The position numbers and the translations under genes were made by a program. From assembly GCA_016867055.1 (NCBI GenBank), contig VGKN01000109.1, forward strand, positions 1 through 5,815: a stretch of 5,815 nucleotides of DNA, read 5' to 3'. Of this stretch, positions 1 through 5,266 are shown in pieces. The notes under the pieces were generated by a model. It saw only the letters and a program-made list of their open reading frames with translations, made no database searches and was not told where the DNA came from. Origin of the DNA: Candidatus Omnitrophota bacterium (GTDB lineage: Bacteria > Omnitrophota > Koll11 > VGKN01). Within the stretch, counting starts at the first letter, position 1, and each line of letters opens with the position of its first letter.

Positions 1-17
1 AGAAAATTTATCAACTA

Positions 18-72
18 CACCTTCATCCCCCCTACTTTCTTGCGAAAGCAAGAAGGGAGACTTTACGAGGTG
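18..72. repeat. Imperfect palindrome with GAAA tetraloop, possible dispersed intergenic repeat
   Basis: The inner stem pairs 35-43 with 48-56 (one G-U pair) around a GAAA tetraloop at 44-47. It continues past an A/G mismatch with 32-33/58-59. A second, outer stem pairs CACCT at 18-22 with AGGTG at 68-72. Neither strand has a T-run after the stem, so this is not a standard intrinsic terminator. The shape, with C-rich left arm, G-rich right arm and a TAAATA flank, resembles palindromic intergenic repeats (REP or MITE-like) of many bacterial genomes. That class assignment is inference, because only one copy is visible here. It could instead be part of a structured RNA cut by the window edge. Confidence 0.4.
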
Positions 73-84
73 CGGGGTAAATAA

Positions 85-312
85 ATATTTGCAAAGACTC
101 TCATCCACCTTCTAATCCATACATTTCTTTATTAATGAGGAGTTTCCCCAAGATTTAAGGCCTAATTTCCATAACTATATTAAAATAAGAGATAAATCTT
201 ATTTATGTTCCTCAAATTCTAAGTTATCATAATCTATCTGCCTACCGACAAGTATACAGATTTCAAGCTAGTTTCACATAAAAGATTATACGTTGCCCAC
301 TATCCTTTTACA
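85..312. other. Non-coding AT-rich stretch upstream of gatC
   Basis: I see no supportable gene on either strand here. Stop codons are frequent in all forward frames after about position 112. The only structure noted is an 8-bp AT-rich hairpin, 183-190 pairing with 197-204 around a 6-base loop. It is too weak and lacks a T-tract, so I do not call it a terminator. The forward frames before position 82 to 112 are open to the window edge, but they run through the palindrome and give no recognisable protein. Confidence 0.5.
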
Positions 313-341
313 TTGACATACATTTTATGGTATGTTATTTT
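313..341 (+). promoter_or_regulatory. Sigma-70-type promoter of gatCA
   Basis: A perfect -35 hexamer TTGACA (313-318) is followed by a 17-base spacer and a -10 hexamer TATTTT (336-341), which matches four of six consensus bases. A TG at 333-334 forms an extended -10 (TGn). Transcription would begin near 348, leaving a 5' leader of only about 18 bases before gatC. The spacing and position make this the best promoter in the window. No operator or riboswitch fits in so short a leader. Confidence 0.65.
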
Positions 342-366
342 ATAACCTAAAATATTCTAAAAAGTT

Positions 367-651
367 ATGAAAATTACAAGGGATGTAGTTGAATATCTTA
401 GCGCGTTGGCAAGGATTGAACTTTCTCAAGAGGAAAAGGAACTTTTATCTCTTCAACTTGAAGATATATTAAATTATTTTGAGACACTCAAGAAGTTGAA
501 TACAGAGGATATTCCTCCCACTAGCCACGTGGTTTCAATAAAGAATGTCTTTAGAGAAGATGTACAAAGAGAATCCTTAAACTGTGAAGAGGTATTAAAA
601 AATGCTCCCTTAAAAGAGGACGGATGTTTTAAGGTGCCGAGGATAGTATAA
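367..651 (+). CDS. gatC: Asp-tRNA(Asn)/Glu-tRNA(Gln) amidotransferase subunit C (GatC)
   Basis: This 94-residue protein has the usual GatC length. GatC is the small subunit that wraps around GatA and tethers it to GatB in the cytosolic GatCAB complex. That complex turns Glu-tRNA(Gln) and/or Asp-tRNA(Asn) into the amidated form in organisms lacking the matching synthetase. The N-terminus (about residues 1-45) shows the typical helical pattern: an ITRDVVEYL start, LARIEL at about 15-20, then a second helix ending in a DILNYFETLKKL-type segment. The middle has the conserved pattern around PTSHV (about 51-55), followed by an FREDV segment. The C-terminus ends with the expected KVPRIV. The ATG has no strong Shine-Dalgarno sequence, only AAAAAG just upstream, but it fits the short leader from the promoter at 313-341. 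gatA starts three bases after the stop, so the two are co-transcribed. Confidence 0.95.
   Translation: MKITRDVVEYLSALARIELSQEEKELLSLQLEDILNYFETLKKLNTEDIPPTSHVVSIKNVFREDVQRESLNCEEVLKNAPLKEDGCFKVPRIV
639..643 (+). promoter_or_regulatory. Ribosome binding site of gatA inside the gatC end
   Basis: GAGGA lies within the last codons of gatC, 11 bases before the gatA ATG at 655. It supports that start and coupled translation of GatC and GatA. Confidence 0.6.
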
Positions 652-654
652 AAG

Positions 655-2085
655 ATGAAACTCAATTTTCTTAGTGCAGGTGAGATTATAAGAAGTAAAG
701 AAAATACTTCTCTGTTGGATATTGCAAAAGATTGCCTTGATAGAATAGATAGAATAGACAAGGATATAAAGGCATTTGTTTATATAAATAGAGAGTGCAT
801 AAATAGGGTAAATGTAAAAAAAGGCAATTTAGCAGGAATTCCTATTGCCATAAAGGATAATATATGCGTTAAGGACGAACTTACCACCTGCGCCTCAAAG
901 ATTTTAGAGGGTTTTAAAAGCCCTTATGATGCTACTGTGATAGAAAAATTGAAAAATGAAGGAGCGGTGTTGTTAGGAAAGACAAATATGGATGAGTTTG
1001 CCTTTGGCTCCTCCTGCGAGACCTCTTATTACGGACCAAGTTATAATCCCTGGGATAAAAGCCGAATCCCAGGCGGCTCAAGCGGTGGCTCTGCTTGTGC
1101 AGTTAGTGCAGATGAGACAATTATGGCATTGGGTTCAGATACAGGCGGCTCAATAAGGCAACCTGCGAGTTTATGTGGTGTGGTTGGTTTAAAACCTACC
1201 TATGGCAGGGTTTCAAGGTATGGGCTTATTGCCTTTGCCTCAAGTCTTGACCAGATAGGTCCTATTACCAAAACCGTGGAGGATTGTGCGCTTCTTTTAA
1301 ATATAATAGCGGGCTATGATGAGAGAGATTCTACCTCAGTTGATATTGTTGTTCCTGACTACACAAAATCCCTTGTGAAAGATGTAAAGGATATAAAAAT
1401 AGGAATCCCAAAGGAATATTTTCTTGAAGGGCTTGATTTAGAGGTAAAAAAGGCAGTTTCTGATGGACTAAATGTCCTTAAAGAATTGGGAGCCAGAACC
1501 GTAGAGATTTCTCTGCCCCATACTGAATATGCCCTAAGCGTTTATTATATACTTGCGCCTGCGGAGGCGAGTTCAAACTTAGCCCGTTTTGATGGCGTAC
1601 AGTATGGCTTCAGGATAAAGGACCCAGAAAATCTGATGGCTCTATATAGAAGAACGAGAAGTCAGGGTTTTGGAAAAGAGGCAAAGCGAAGGATTATCCT
1701 TGGAACATATTCCTTAAGCAGCGGGTATTACGATGCATATTATCTTAAGGCACTTAAAGTGAGAACCCTTATTAAAAAAGATTTTGATGAGGCATTCAAG
1801 TTATGCGACTGTATAATTACACCTACCTCTCCCACCTGCGCGTTCAGGCTTGGAGAAAAAATCAACAAGCCCCTTGATATGTATCTTTCAGATATATTTA
1901 CCATCCCTGTAAACTTAGCAGGCTTACCTGCTATTTCAATACCCTGCGGATTTAACAAAGAAAATTTACCTATAGGGCTTCAGATTATTGGAAAGCCTTT
2001 TGACGAAGAGACATTGTTTAGGGCGGCTTATACCTTTGAGCAGTCCACTGAGTTTCATAAGAAAAAACCGAAGATTAAACCTTAG
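655..2085 (+). CDS. gatA: Asp-tRNA(Asn)/Glu-tRNA(Gln) amidotransferase subunit A (GatA)
   Basis: GatA is the glutaminase subunit of GatCAB. It hydrolyses glutamine and sends the ammonia to GatB, which amidates the mischarged tRNA. The 476 residues are close to the usual 480-490 and form one amidase-signature domain. The catalytic Ser-cisSer-Lys triad is complete: Lys67 in AIKDN, Ser142 in the PGGSSGGSA signature (139-147), and nucleophile Ser166 in [12 protein letters not shown] (160-171). The 75- and 24-residue spacings match those known for bacterial GatA. Other family landmarks are [13 protein letters not shown] (about 108-120), a [12 protein letters not shown] segment near 180-191, and IPCGF and [12 protein letters not shown] near the C-terminus. 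It begins three bases after gatC. gatB, often next, is absent downstream; a restriction-modification module follows. Nothing suggests inactivation. Confidence 0.97.
   Translation: MKLNFLSAGEIIRSKENTSLLDIAKDCLDRIDRIDKDIKAFVYINRECINRVNVKKGNLAGIPIAIKDNICVKDELTTCASKILEGFKSPYDATVIEKLKNEGAVLLGKTNMDEFAFGSSCETSYYGPSYNPWDKSRIPGGSSGGSACAVSADETIMALGSDTGGSIRQPASLCGVVGLKPTYGRVSRYGLIAFASSLDQIGPITKTVEDCALLLNIIAGYDERDSTSVDIVVPDYTKSLVKDVKDIKIGIPKEYFLEGLDLEVKKAVSDGLNVLKELGARTVEISLPHTEYALSVYYILAPAEASSNLARFDGVQYGFRIKDPENLMALYRRTRSQGFGKEAKRRIILGTYSLSSGYYDAYYLKALKVRTLIKKDFDEAFKLCDCIITPTSPTCAFRLGEKINKPLDMYLSDIFTIPVNLAGLPAISIPCGFNKENLPIGLQIIGKPFDEETLFRAAYTFEQSTEFHKKKPKIKP
739..765 (+). repeat. Short 9-bp tandem repeat inside gatA
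   Basis: GATAGAATA occurs twice in tandem (739-747, 748-756), followed by a degenerate third unit. It encodes DRI-DRI-DKD in the N-terminal helical part of GatA, near residues 29-37. The reading frame is kept because the unit is a multiple of three. It looks like ordinary slippage-derived sequence in a tolerant region. Confidence 0.5.
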
Positions 2086-2155
2086 CGCTAAAAAAGAAAG
2101 AAATGCGATAGAAATATTTAGGAATTATGTAGGAATGGGGTATATATGAAGAAAA

Positions 2156-2179
2156 AACTATAATTATGCATTACTAGTT
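2156..2179. promoter_or_regulatory. Dyad between gatA and the methyltransferase gene, containing CTAG
   Basis: AACTATAAT (2156-2164) pairs with ATTA (2170-2173) and TAGTT (2175-2179) around the loop TATGC, with C2174 bulged, giving a 9-bp stem. No T-tract follows, so it is a poor terminator. It lies about 60 bases upstream of the methyltransferase ATG, where an operator or the promoter of the restriction-modification module would be expected. The dyad contains CTAG at 2174-2177, the site cut by the founding MjaI enzyme. A regulatory role is inference. I could not find a convincing -35/-10 pair in 2086-2237. Confidence 0.3.
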
Positions 2180-2237
2180 AGGGGTTGCGAAAAATGTATG
2201 TAATTCTACGTTTTATTAAAACCATAAAGATAACTAT

Positions 2238-3527
2238 ATGAAAACTCATCATAGAATAATTATTGGTGATTCCAGATATATGAAAGAAATTTCTAACGAA
2301 TCCATTCATCTTGTTATTACTTCTCCACCTTATTGGCAACTTAAGGATTACGGCTATAGAAATCAGATAGGTTTTAATGATAGTTATGAGGATTATATAA
2401 ACAATCTCAATTTGGTATGGAAAGAATGTAATAGGATTTTACATAAAGGATGTCGTTTATGTATTAACATAGGGGACCAATTTGCTCGCTCCGTCTACTA
2501 TGGAAGATATAAAATTATCCCTATAAGAACAGAGATAATAAAATTTTGTGAAAATGTTGGTTTTGATTATATGGGGGCTATTATCTGGCAAAAGATTACC
2601 ACCTGTCATACGACCGGCGGTGCTACAATAATGGGCTCCTTTCCTTATCCGAGGAATGGAATTGTTAAACTAGACTATGAATTTATTTTAATTTTTAAAA
2701 AATATGGGGAACCGCCAAGAGTTAATAAGAATGTTAAAGAGCAATCAAAGTTGACTCGAGAAGAGTGGAATGAATACTTTAGTGGACACTGGAATTTTCC
2801 TGGCGAAAAACAGGATAAACATTTGGCAATGTTTCCCGAGGAATTGCCAAAACGAGTTATTAAAATGTTTAGTTTTATTGGCGATACTATACTAGATCCT
2901 TTTTTAGGAAGCGGTACGACCTCATTAGCTGCTAAAAATTTGAATAGGAACTCTGTTGGATACGAAATAAACGAAGAATTTTTATCAATAATAGAAGAAA
3001 AACTTGGGTTAAAACAAAATACATTTTTTCAAGAAGCAACCTTTAAAATAATTAAGCAGGAAAAGTTAGGAATAGATTTCAAAAAAGAAATTAAAAAGTT
3101 TCCCTATATTTTTAAGGATCCGATAAAATTTGACAAGAAGGTTGATCCTAGAAAATTGAGGTTTGGCTCAAAGATTGATAACTCCCATTGCAAAAAAGAA
3201 ACATTCTATATTATTAAGGAGGTAATCTCTCCAGAGATATTAACTTTAAATAATGGATTAAAGGTTAGATTGCTTGGCGTAAAAGAAAAACCAGAAGCAA
3301 ATGGAAAGGCTATTCAATTTTTAAGAGAAAAAACTCAGGGGCAAAAAGTATTTATGAAGTTTGATACTGTAAAATATGATGAGAAAAATAACCTACTTTG
3401 TTACCTATATTTATGGAACAAAACTTTTTTAAATGCTCATTTAATTAAAAATGGTTTGGCAGATGTTGATATAACCTTTGATTATAAGTATAAGTCAAAA
3501 TTTTTATCCGAGAGAAAGGCAAAGTAA
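2238..3527 (+). CDS. Beta-class site-specific DNA methyltransferase (probable N4-cytosine) with C-terminal SNase-like domain
   Basis: This is the modification enzyme of a type II restriction-modification system. The catalytic motif IV, TSPPYW (28-33), comes before the AdoMet-binding motif I, DPFLGSGTT (220-228). That order defines the beta class, and the SPPY form is typical of N4-cytosine methyltransferases rather than N6-adenine ones. The N-terminal HRIIIGDSRYM is the usual family opening, which supports the ATG at 2238 despite no visible Shine-Dalgarno. Further family blocks are GDQFARS (79-85) and SGHWNFPGEKQDKH (182-195). After a lysine-rich linker (about 260-320), residues 322-410 look like a staphylococcal-nuclease (TNase/OB) fold: KVRLLGV, KPEA, a central LLCYLYL strand, then NAHLIKNGLADV. 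Arg344 would match nuclease Arg35 and Glu353 may match Glu43, but Arg87 appears replaced by Asn, so this domain probably binds nucleic acid rather than cuts it. The stop overlaps the endonuclease start (TAATG). Confidence 0.88.
   Translation: MKTHHRIIIGDSRYMKEISNESIHLVITSPPYWQLKDYGYRNQIGFNDSYEDYINNLNLVWKECNRILHKGCRLCINIGDQFARSVYYGRYKIIPIRTEIIKFCENVGFDYMGAIIWQKITTCHTTGGATIMGSFPYPRNGIVKLDYEFILIFKKYGEPPRVNKNVKEQSKLTREEWNEYFSGHWNFPGEKQDKHLAMFPEELPKRVIKMFSFIGDTILDPFLGSGTTSLAAKNLNRNSVGYEINEEFLSIIEEKLGLKQNTFFQEATFKIIKQEKLGIDFKKEIKKFPYIFKDPIKFDKKVDPRKLRFGSKIDNSHCKKETFYIIKEVISPEILTLNNGLKVRLLGVKEKPEANGKAIQFLREKTQGQKVFMKFDTVKYDEKNNLLCYLYLWNKTFLNAHLIKNGLADVDITFDYKYKSKFLSERKAK
3515..3519 (+). promoter_or_regulatory. 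Ribosome binding site of the endonuclease gene
   Basis: AAAGG lies seven bases before the ATG at 3527, within the last codons of the methyltransferase gene. With the TAATG overlap it points to coupled translation and fixes the endonuclease start. Confidence 0.5.
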
Positions 3528-3847
3528 TGGCGAAGGAATGGATATTGAATCAAGCAAATATGAGATGGGGGCTGACAAAGAAGAATAAAGTTGGTCCCGT
3601 TTCAGAATTGATAAGAAAATGTTCTCCTAAATCTTTAATAGATTGGGAAGAGTATTATTATAAAAAGGTTTATTCTAAACAGCACCTTAAAGAGCTTGGG
3701 CAAAAGTTATTTGTAAAAATAACTGAAGTGTGTCAAGCAGAGATAGAAAGTATAACAGAAGAAGATTGTATCAATTTTATTACTAACTTAGTAATAAATC
3801 GGACATATGATGGTTATCAATCTGAGATACAGACAATCTATGGTTAA
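3527..3847 (+). CDS. N-terminal fragment of the MjaI-like endonuclease
   Basis: This 106-residue fragment is what would be translated from the ATG at 3527, with its own ribosome binding site and one-base overlap with the methyltransferase gene. It has the MjaI-family N-terminal blocks: VGPVSELIRKCSPKSL, then a tyrosine-rich WEEYYYKKVY segment and acidic helices. It ends at IQTIYG, inside a conserved stretch rather than at a domain boundary. It lacks the predicted metal-binding residues, so alone it should not cut DNA. A retained DNA-binding or assembly role is possible but unsupported. Confidence 0.55.
   Translation: MAKEWILNQANMRWGLTKKNKVGPVSELIRKCSPKSLIDWEEYYYKKVYSKQHLKELGQKLFVKITEVCQAEIESITEEDCINFITNLVINRTYDGYQSEIQTIYG
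3845..3847 (+). other. In-frame nonsense codon TAA splitting the endonuclease
   Basis: The frame reads ATC TAT GGT TAA TTG CAA CAG and stays open on both sides, so only one codon breaks the gene. TAA is used as a normal stop for gatC, the methyltransferase and the LolA-like gene, so a recoded genetic code is not an explanation. One transition from CAA (Gln) would create it. As I recall the family, a Gln follows the IYG at this point, but I could not check an alignment. Confidence 0.75.
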
Positions 3848-4159
3848 TTGCAACAGGCCTTGGGAGTAAAAATTGAACCTGCACCAGATAAGTGGGACAG
3901 AGGGTTTAATATTGATTTCTTTATTAAAGTTAAAGAAAAATATATAGGGCTTCAAATTAAGCCAGCAGGATATGCTTATATCACCCAGATTATTAATGAA
4001 TTAAAATTTCAGAAAAAGACCCATGAAAAATTTACTACTATATATGGAGGCAAAGTTTTCTATATCATTTCAGTAAAAGATGGTAAAAAGAAAAATATTT
4101 ATAATCCAGAGATAATTGAAGAGATTAGAAAAGAAATTAGAAAATTGGAGAAAGAGTAA
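3848..4159 (+). CDS. C-terminal catalytic fragment of the MjaI-like endonuclease
   Basis: This 104-codon segment is in the same frame as the upstream half. It carries the predicted nuclease core: a conserved EPAPDKWDR turn, then NID (Asp at codon 130 of the joined frame), a strand, and GLQIKP (Gln143, Lys145). Together these match a PD-(D/E)xK variant with Q in place of D/E. A lysine-rich tail follows. The only possible start is the TTG directly after the TAA, and no Shine-Dalgarno sequence precedes it. It could be made only by weak reinitiation or by readthrough. It is more likely an untranslated relic. Confidence 0.5.
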   Translation: MQQALGVKIEPAPDKWDRGFNIDFFIKVKEKYIGLQIKPAGYAYITQIINELKFQKKTHEKFTTIYGGKVFYIISVKDGKKKNIYNPEIIEEIRKEIRKLEKE

Positions 4160-4192
4160 TCTACTGAATTAGCATAACATAGAATTATTGTG

Positions 4193-4222
4193 TTTAGATT
4201 AACAAAGAAAAAAATATATAGT
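4193..4222 (+). promoter_or_regulatory. Weak candidate promoter of the LolA-like/hydrolase pair
   Basis: TTTAGA (4193-4198, four of six matches to TTGACA) is separated by 18 bases from TATAGT (4217-4222, five of six matches to TATAAT). It lies in the 87-base gap after the restriction-modification module and about 25 bases before the TTG start. In such AT-rich sequence this match could arise by chance. I see no terminator between the endonuclease stop and this site, so readthrough from upstream is also possible. Confidence 0.3.
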
Positions 4223-4233
4223 TGTTAATGCTG

Positions 4234-4240
4234 AAAGGAG
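4234..4240 (+). promoter_or_regulatory. Strong ribosome binding site deciding a TTG start
   Basis: AAAGGAG lies six bases before the TTG at 4247, an ideal Shine-Dalgarno spacing. It decides the non-ATG start, and that start also gives a complete signal sequence. Confidence 0.75.
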
Positions 4241-4246
4241 AAATAA

Positions 4247-5266
4247 TTGGTTAAGAAAAAAATTATTTTAATTATGGCGATCCTTATCTTTTCTTTCTAT
4301 AGCTTTTTAAGCTGTATAGCGCAGGAGCTTACCTCACCTCAACCATCTCTGCCTACCGTAGAAGACCTTATTAAGAAGGTAGAGGAAAATGTAGAGAAGA
4401 TACAAGACCTAAGAGCAGATGTAAAGGAGACAGAGCAGGAGATGAATGTCTCGGAAAAGGAATTCTCTGTAAAGCAAGTTCTTAAAACAACAGAATACAC
4501 CTTTCTCTTTAAAAAGCCCGATATGATTAAGATAATTCCTAAATCTGAGCCAAATGTTCCAAAAACAAGAGAGGAATTAGAGAAATTTTACCAACAGCAT
4601 CCTGACTGGACAGAAAAAGAAAAAGTAGAATACTATGGCAAGGAATACCTTCCGCAGGTTGCAGATCTAATAAGCATAGGGCACGCAGAATACTATGTTA
4701 AAAGAGGAACTCGCGAACTAACAGACCAGATGCCTTTTGGGGGTCCTATGCGTTCTGGCCCATGGTCTTCTCTCTTAGAGCCTCGGAAACTCCACTTAGT
4801 TCACAATCAACTCAGAAAACTCCTTGAGCCATTTATTATGCAAAATGCATTAACTGTCAAGAGAGATGAAAAAAATCCAGATATATATATTATTAAAGGT
4901 AAATTTACACCACACGATGTTAATCCTCATCAGACTTCTCCTTATGGATGGGATTGGGATATGTGGGAGCCAAGAGGAAATGATGAGATAACACTAAAAA
5001 TAGACTATAAAAGAGGAGTTATTCTTCAAAGCGGAATAAACTATACACAAGATTTTATACTTATAGATAAGATATTAGTTCCTGTTAAATTTATGCATAT
5101 TGAACTTAGACCAGATAAGGAAAAAGAGAAAAGGTTTGTTCAAACACTCATAGAATTCTCCAATGTTCAAATAAACAAGGGTATTTCTGATGAAGAATTC
5201 TCGTTTGATAATACAAAGGGATATGATATTTCCAGATACAGGATAAAGTTACTAAATGAGAAATAA
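4247..5266 (+). CDS. Secreted LolA-like outer-membrane lipoprotein-sorting family protein
   Basis: This 339-residue protein starts at TTG with a strong ribosome binding site. It begins with a signal sequence: a KKK cluster at 3-5, a hydrophobic core to about 21, then LSCIAQ. Cleavage after CIA (residue 25) is plausible. Cys23 is only a poor lipobox match, so a lipoprotein is less likely but possible. Residues 37-62 form a charged amphipathic helix followed by a strand, then LFKKPDMIKI (about 87-96), like the start of LolA-like proteins. The C-terminus (about 245-322) has beta strands and IEFSNVQINKGISDEEFSF, a typical LolA-like ending. The protein is larger than LolA itself (about 180 mature residues). 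The extra middle part (about 100-240) is rich in Pro, Trp and Tyr. It probably acts in the periplasm, binding a lipid or acylated partner, but its ligand is unknown. The next gene overlaps by 11 bases. Confidence 0.7.
   Translation: MVKKKIILIMAILIFSFYSFLSCIAQELTSPQPSLPTVEDLIKKVEENVEKIQDLRADVKETEQEMNVSEKEFSVKQVLKTTEYTFLFKKPDMIKIIPKSEPNVPKTREELEKFYQQHPDWTEKEKVEYYGKEYLPQVADLISIGHAEYYVKRGTRELTDQMPFGGPMRSGPWSSLLEPRKLHLVHNQLRKLLEPFIMQNALTVKRDEKNPDIYIIKGKFTPHDVNPHQTSPYGWDWDMWEPRGNDEITLKIDYKRGVILQSGINYTQDFILIDKILVPVKFMHIELRPDKEKEKRFVQTLIEFSNVQINKGISDEEFSFDNTKGYDISRYRIKLLNEK

Larger units (their letters stand above)
3527..4159 (+). pseudogene. MjaI-family type II restriction endonuclease, interrupted by an in-frame TAA
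   Basis: Read through the TAA at 3845-3847, one frame gives a 210-codon protein. It resembles the MjaI restriction endonuclease family (Pfam RE_MjaI), whose founding member cuts C^TAG. Supporting features recalled from the family are the opening KEWILN...RWGL, the VGPVSELIRKCSPKSL block (22-37), WEEYYYKKVY (40-49), and KITEVCQAEIESITEEDC (64-81). NRTYDGYQSEIQTIYG (91-106) comes just before the stop. The second half adds EPAPDKWDRGFNIDF and GLQIKPAGY, giving a PD-(D/E)xK-like core with Asp130 and Gln143-x-Lys145. Both halves look well conserved and there is no frameshift. The simplest reading is a recent C-to-T change of a CAA glutamine codon, leaving a non-functional nuclease. Alternatives are a sequencing error, readthrough, or a two-piece enzyme. 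Its place directly after the methyltransferase supports the family call. Confidence 0.75.

Noticed and set aside
1..84. Forward open frames running into the left edge, possibly the tail of an upstream gene
   Set aside because: All three frames are open for a short distance, which reflects the C/G-rich palindrome rather than coding. None gives a recognisable protein end.
183..204. AT-rich hairpin as a terminator of an upstream gene
   Set aside because: It has only one G-C pair, a 6-base loop and no following T-run, so it may arise by chance in AT-rich sequence.
474..761. 95-codon open frame on the minus strand
   Set aside because: It lies antisense to gatC and the start of gatA, both clear conserved genes, and its translation resembles no family I know.
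1740..1958. 72-codon open frame on the minus strand
   Set aside because: It lies entirely antisense to conserved gatA sequence and has no ribosome binding site or recognisable product.
2082..2091. Perfect 10-bp palindrome at the gatA stop as a terminator
   Set aside because: The stem has no real loop and is followed by A-residues rather than a T-tract on the + strand.
3845..3847. Alternative genetic code reading TAA as an amino acid
   Set aside because: TAA ends gatC, the methyltransferase and the LolA-like gene at family-appropriate places, so it acts as a stop here.
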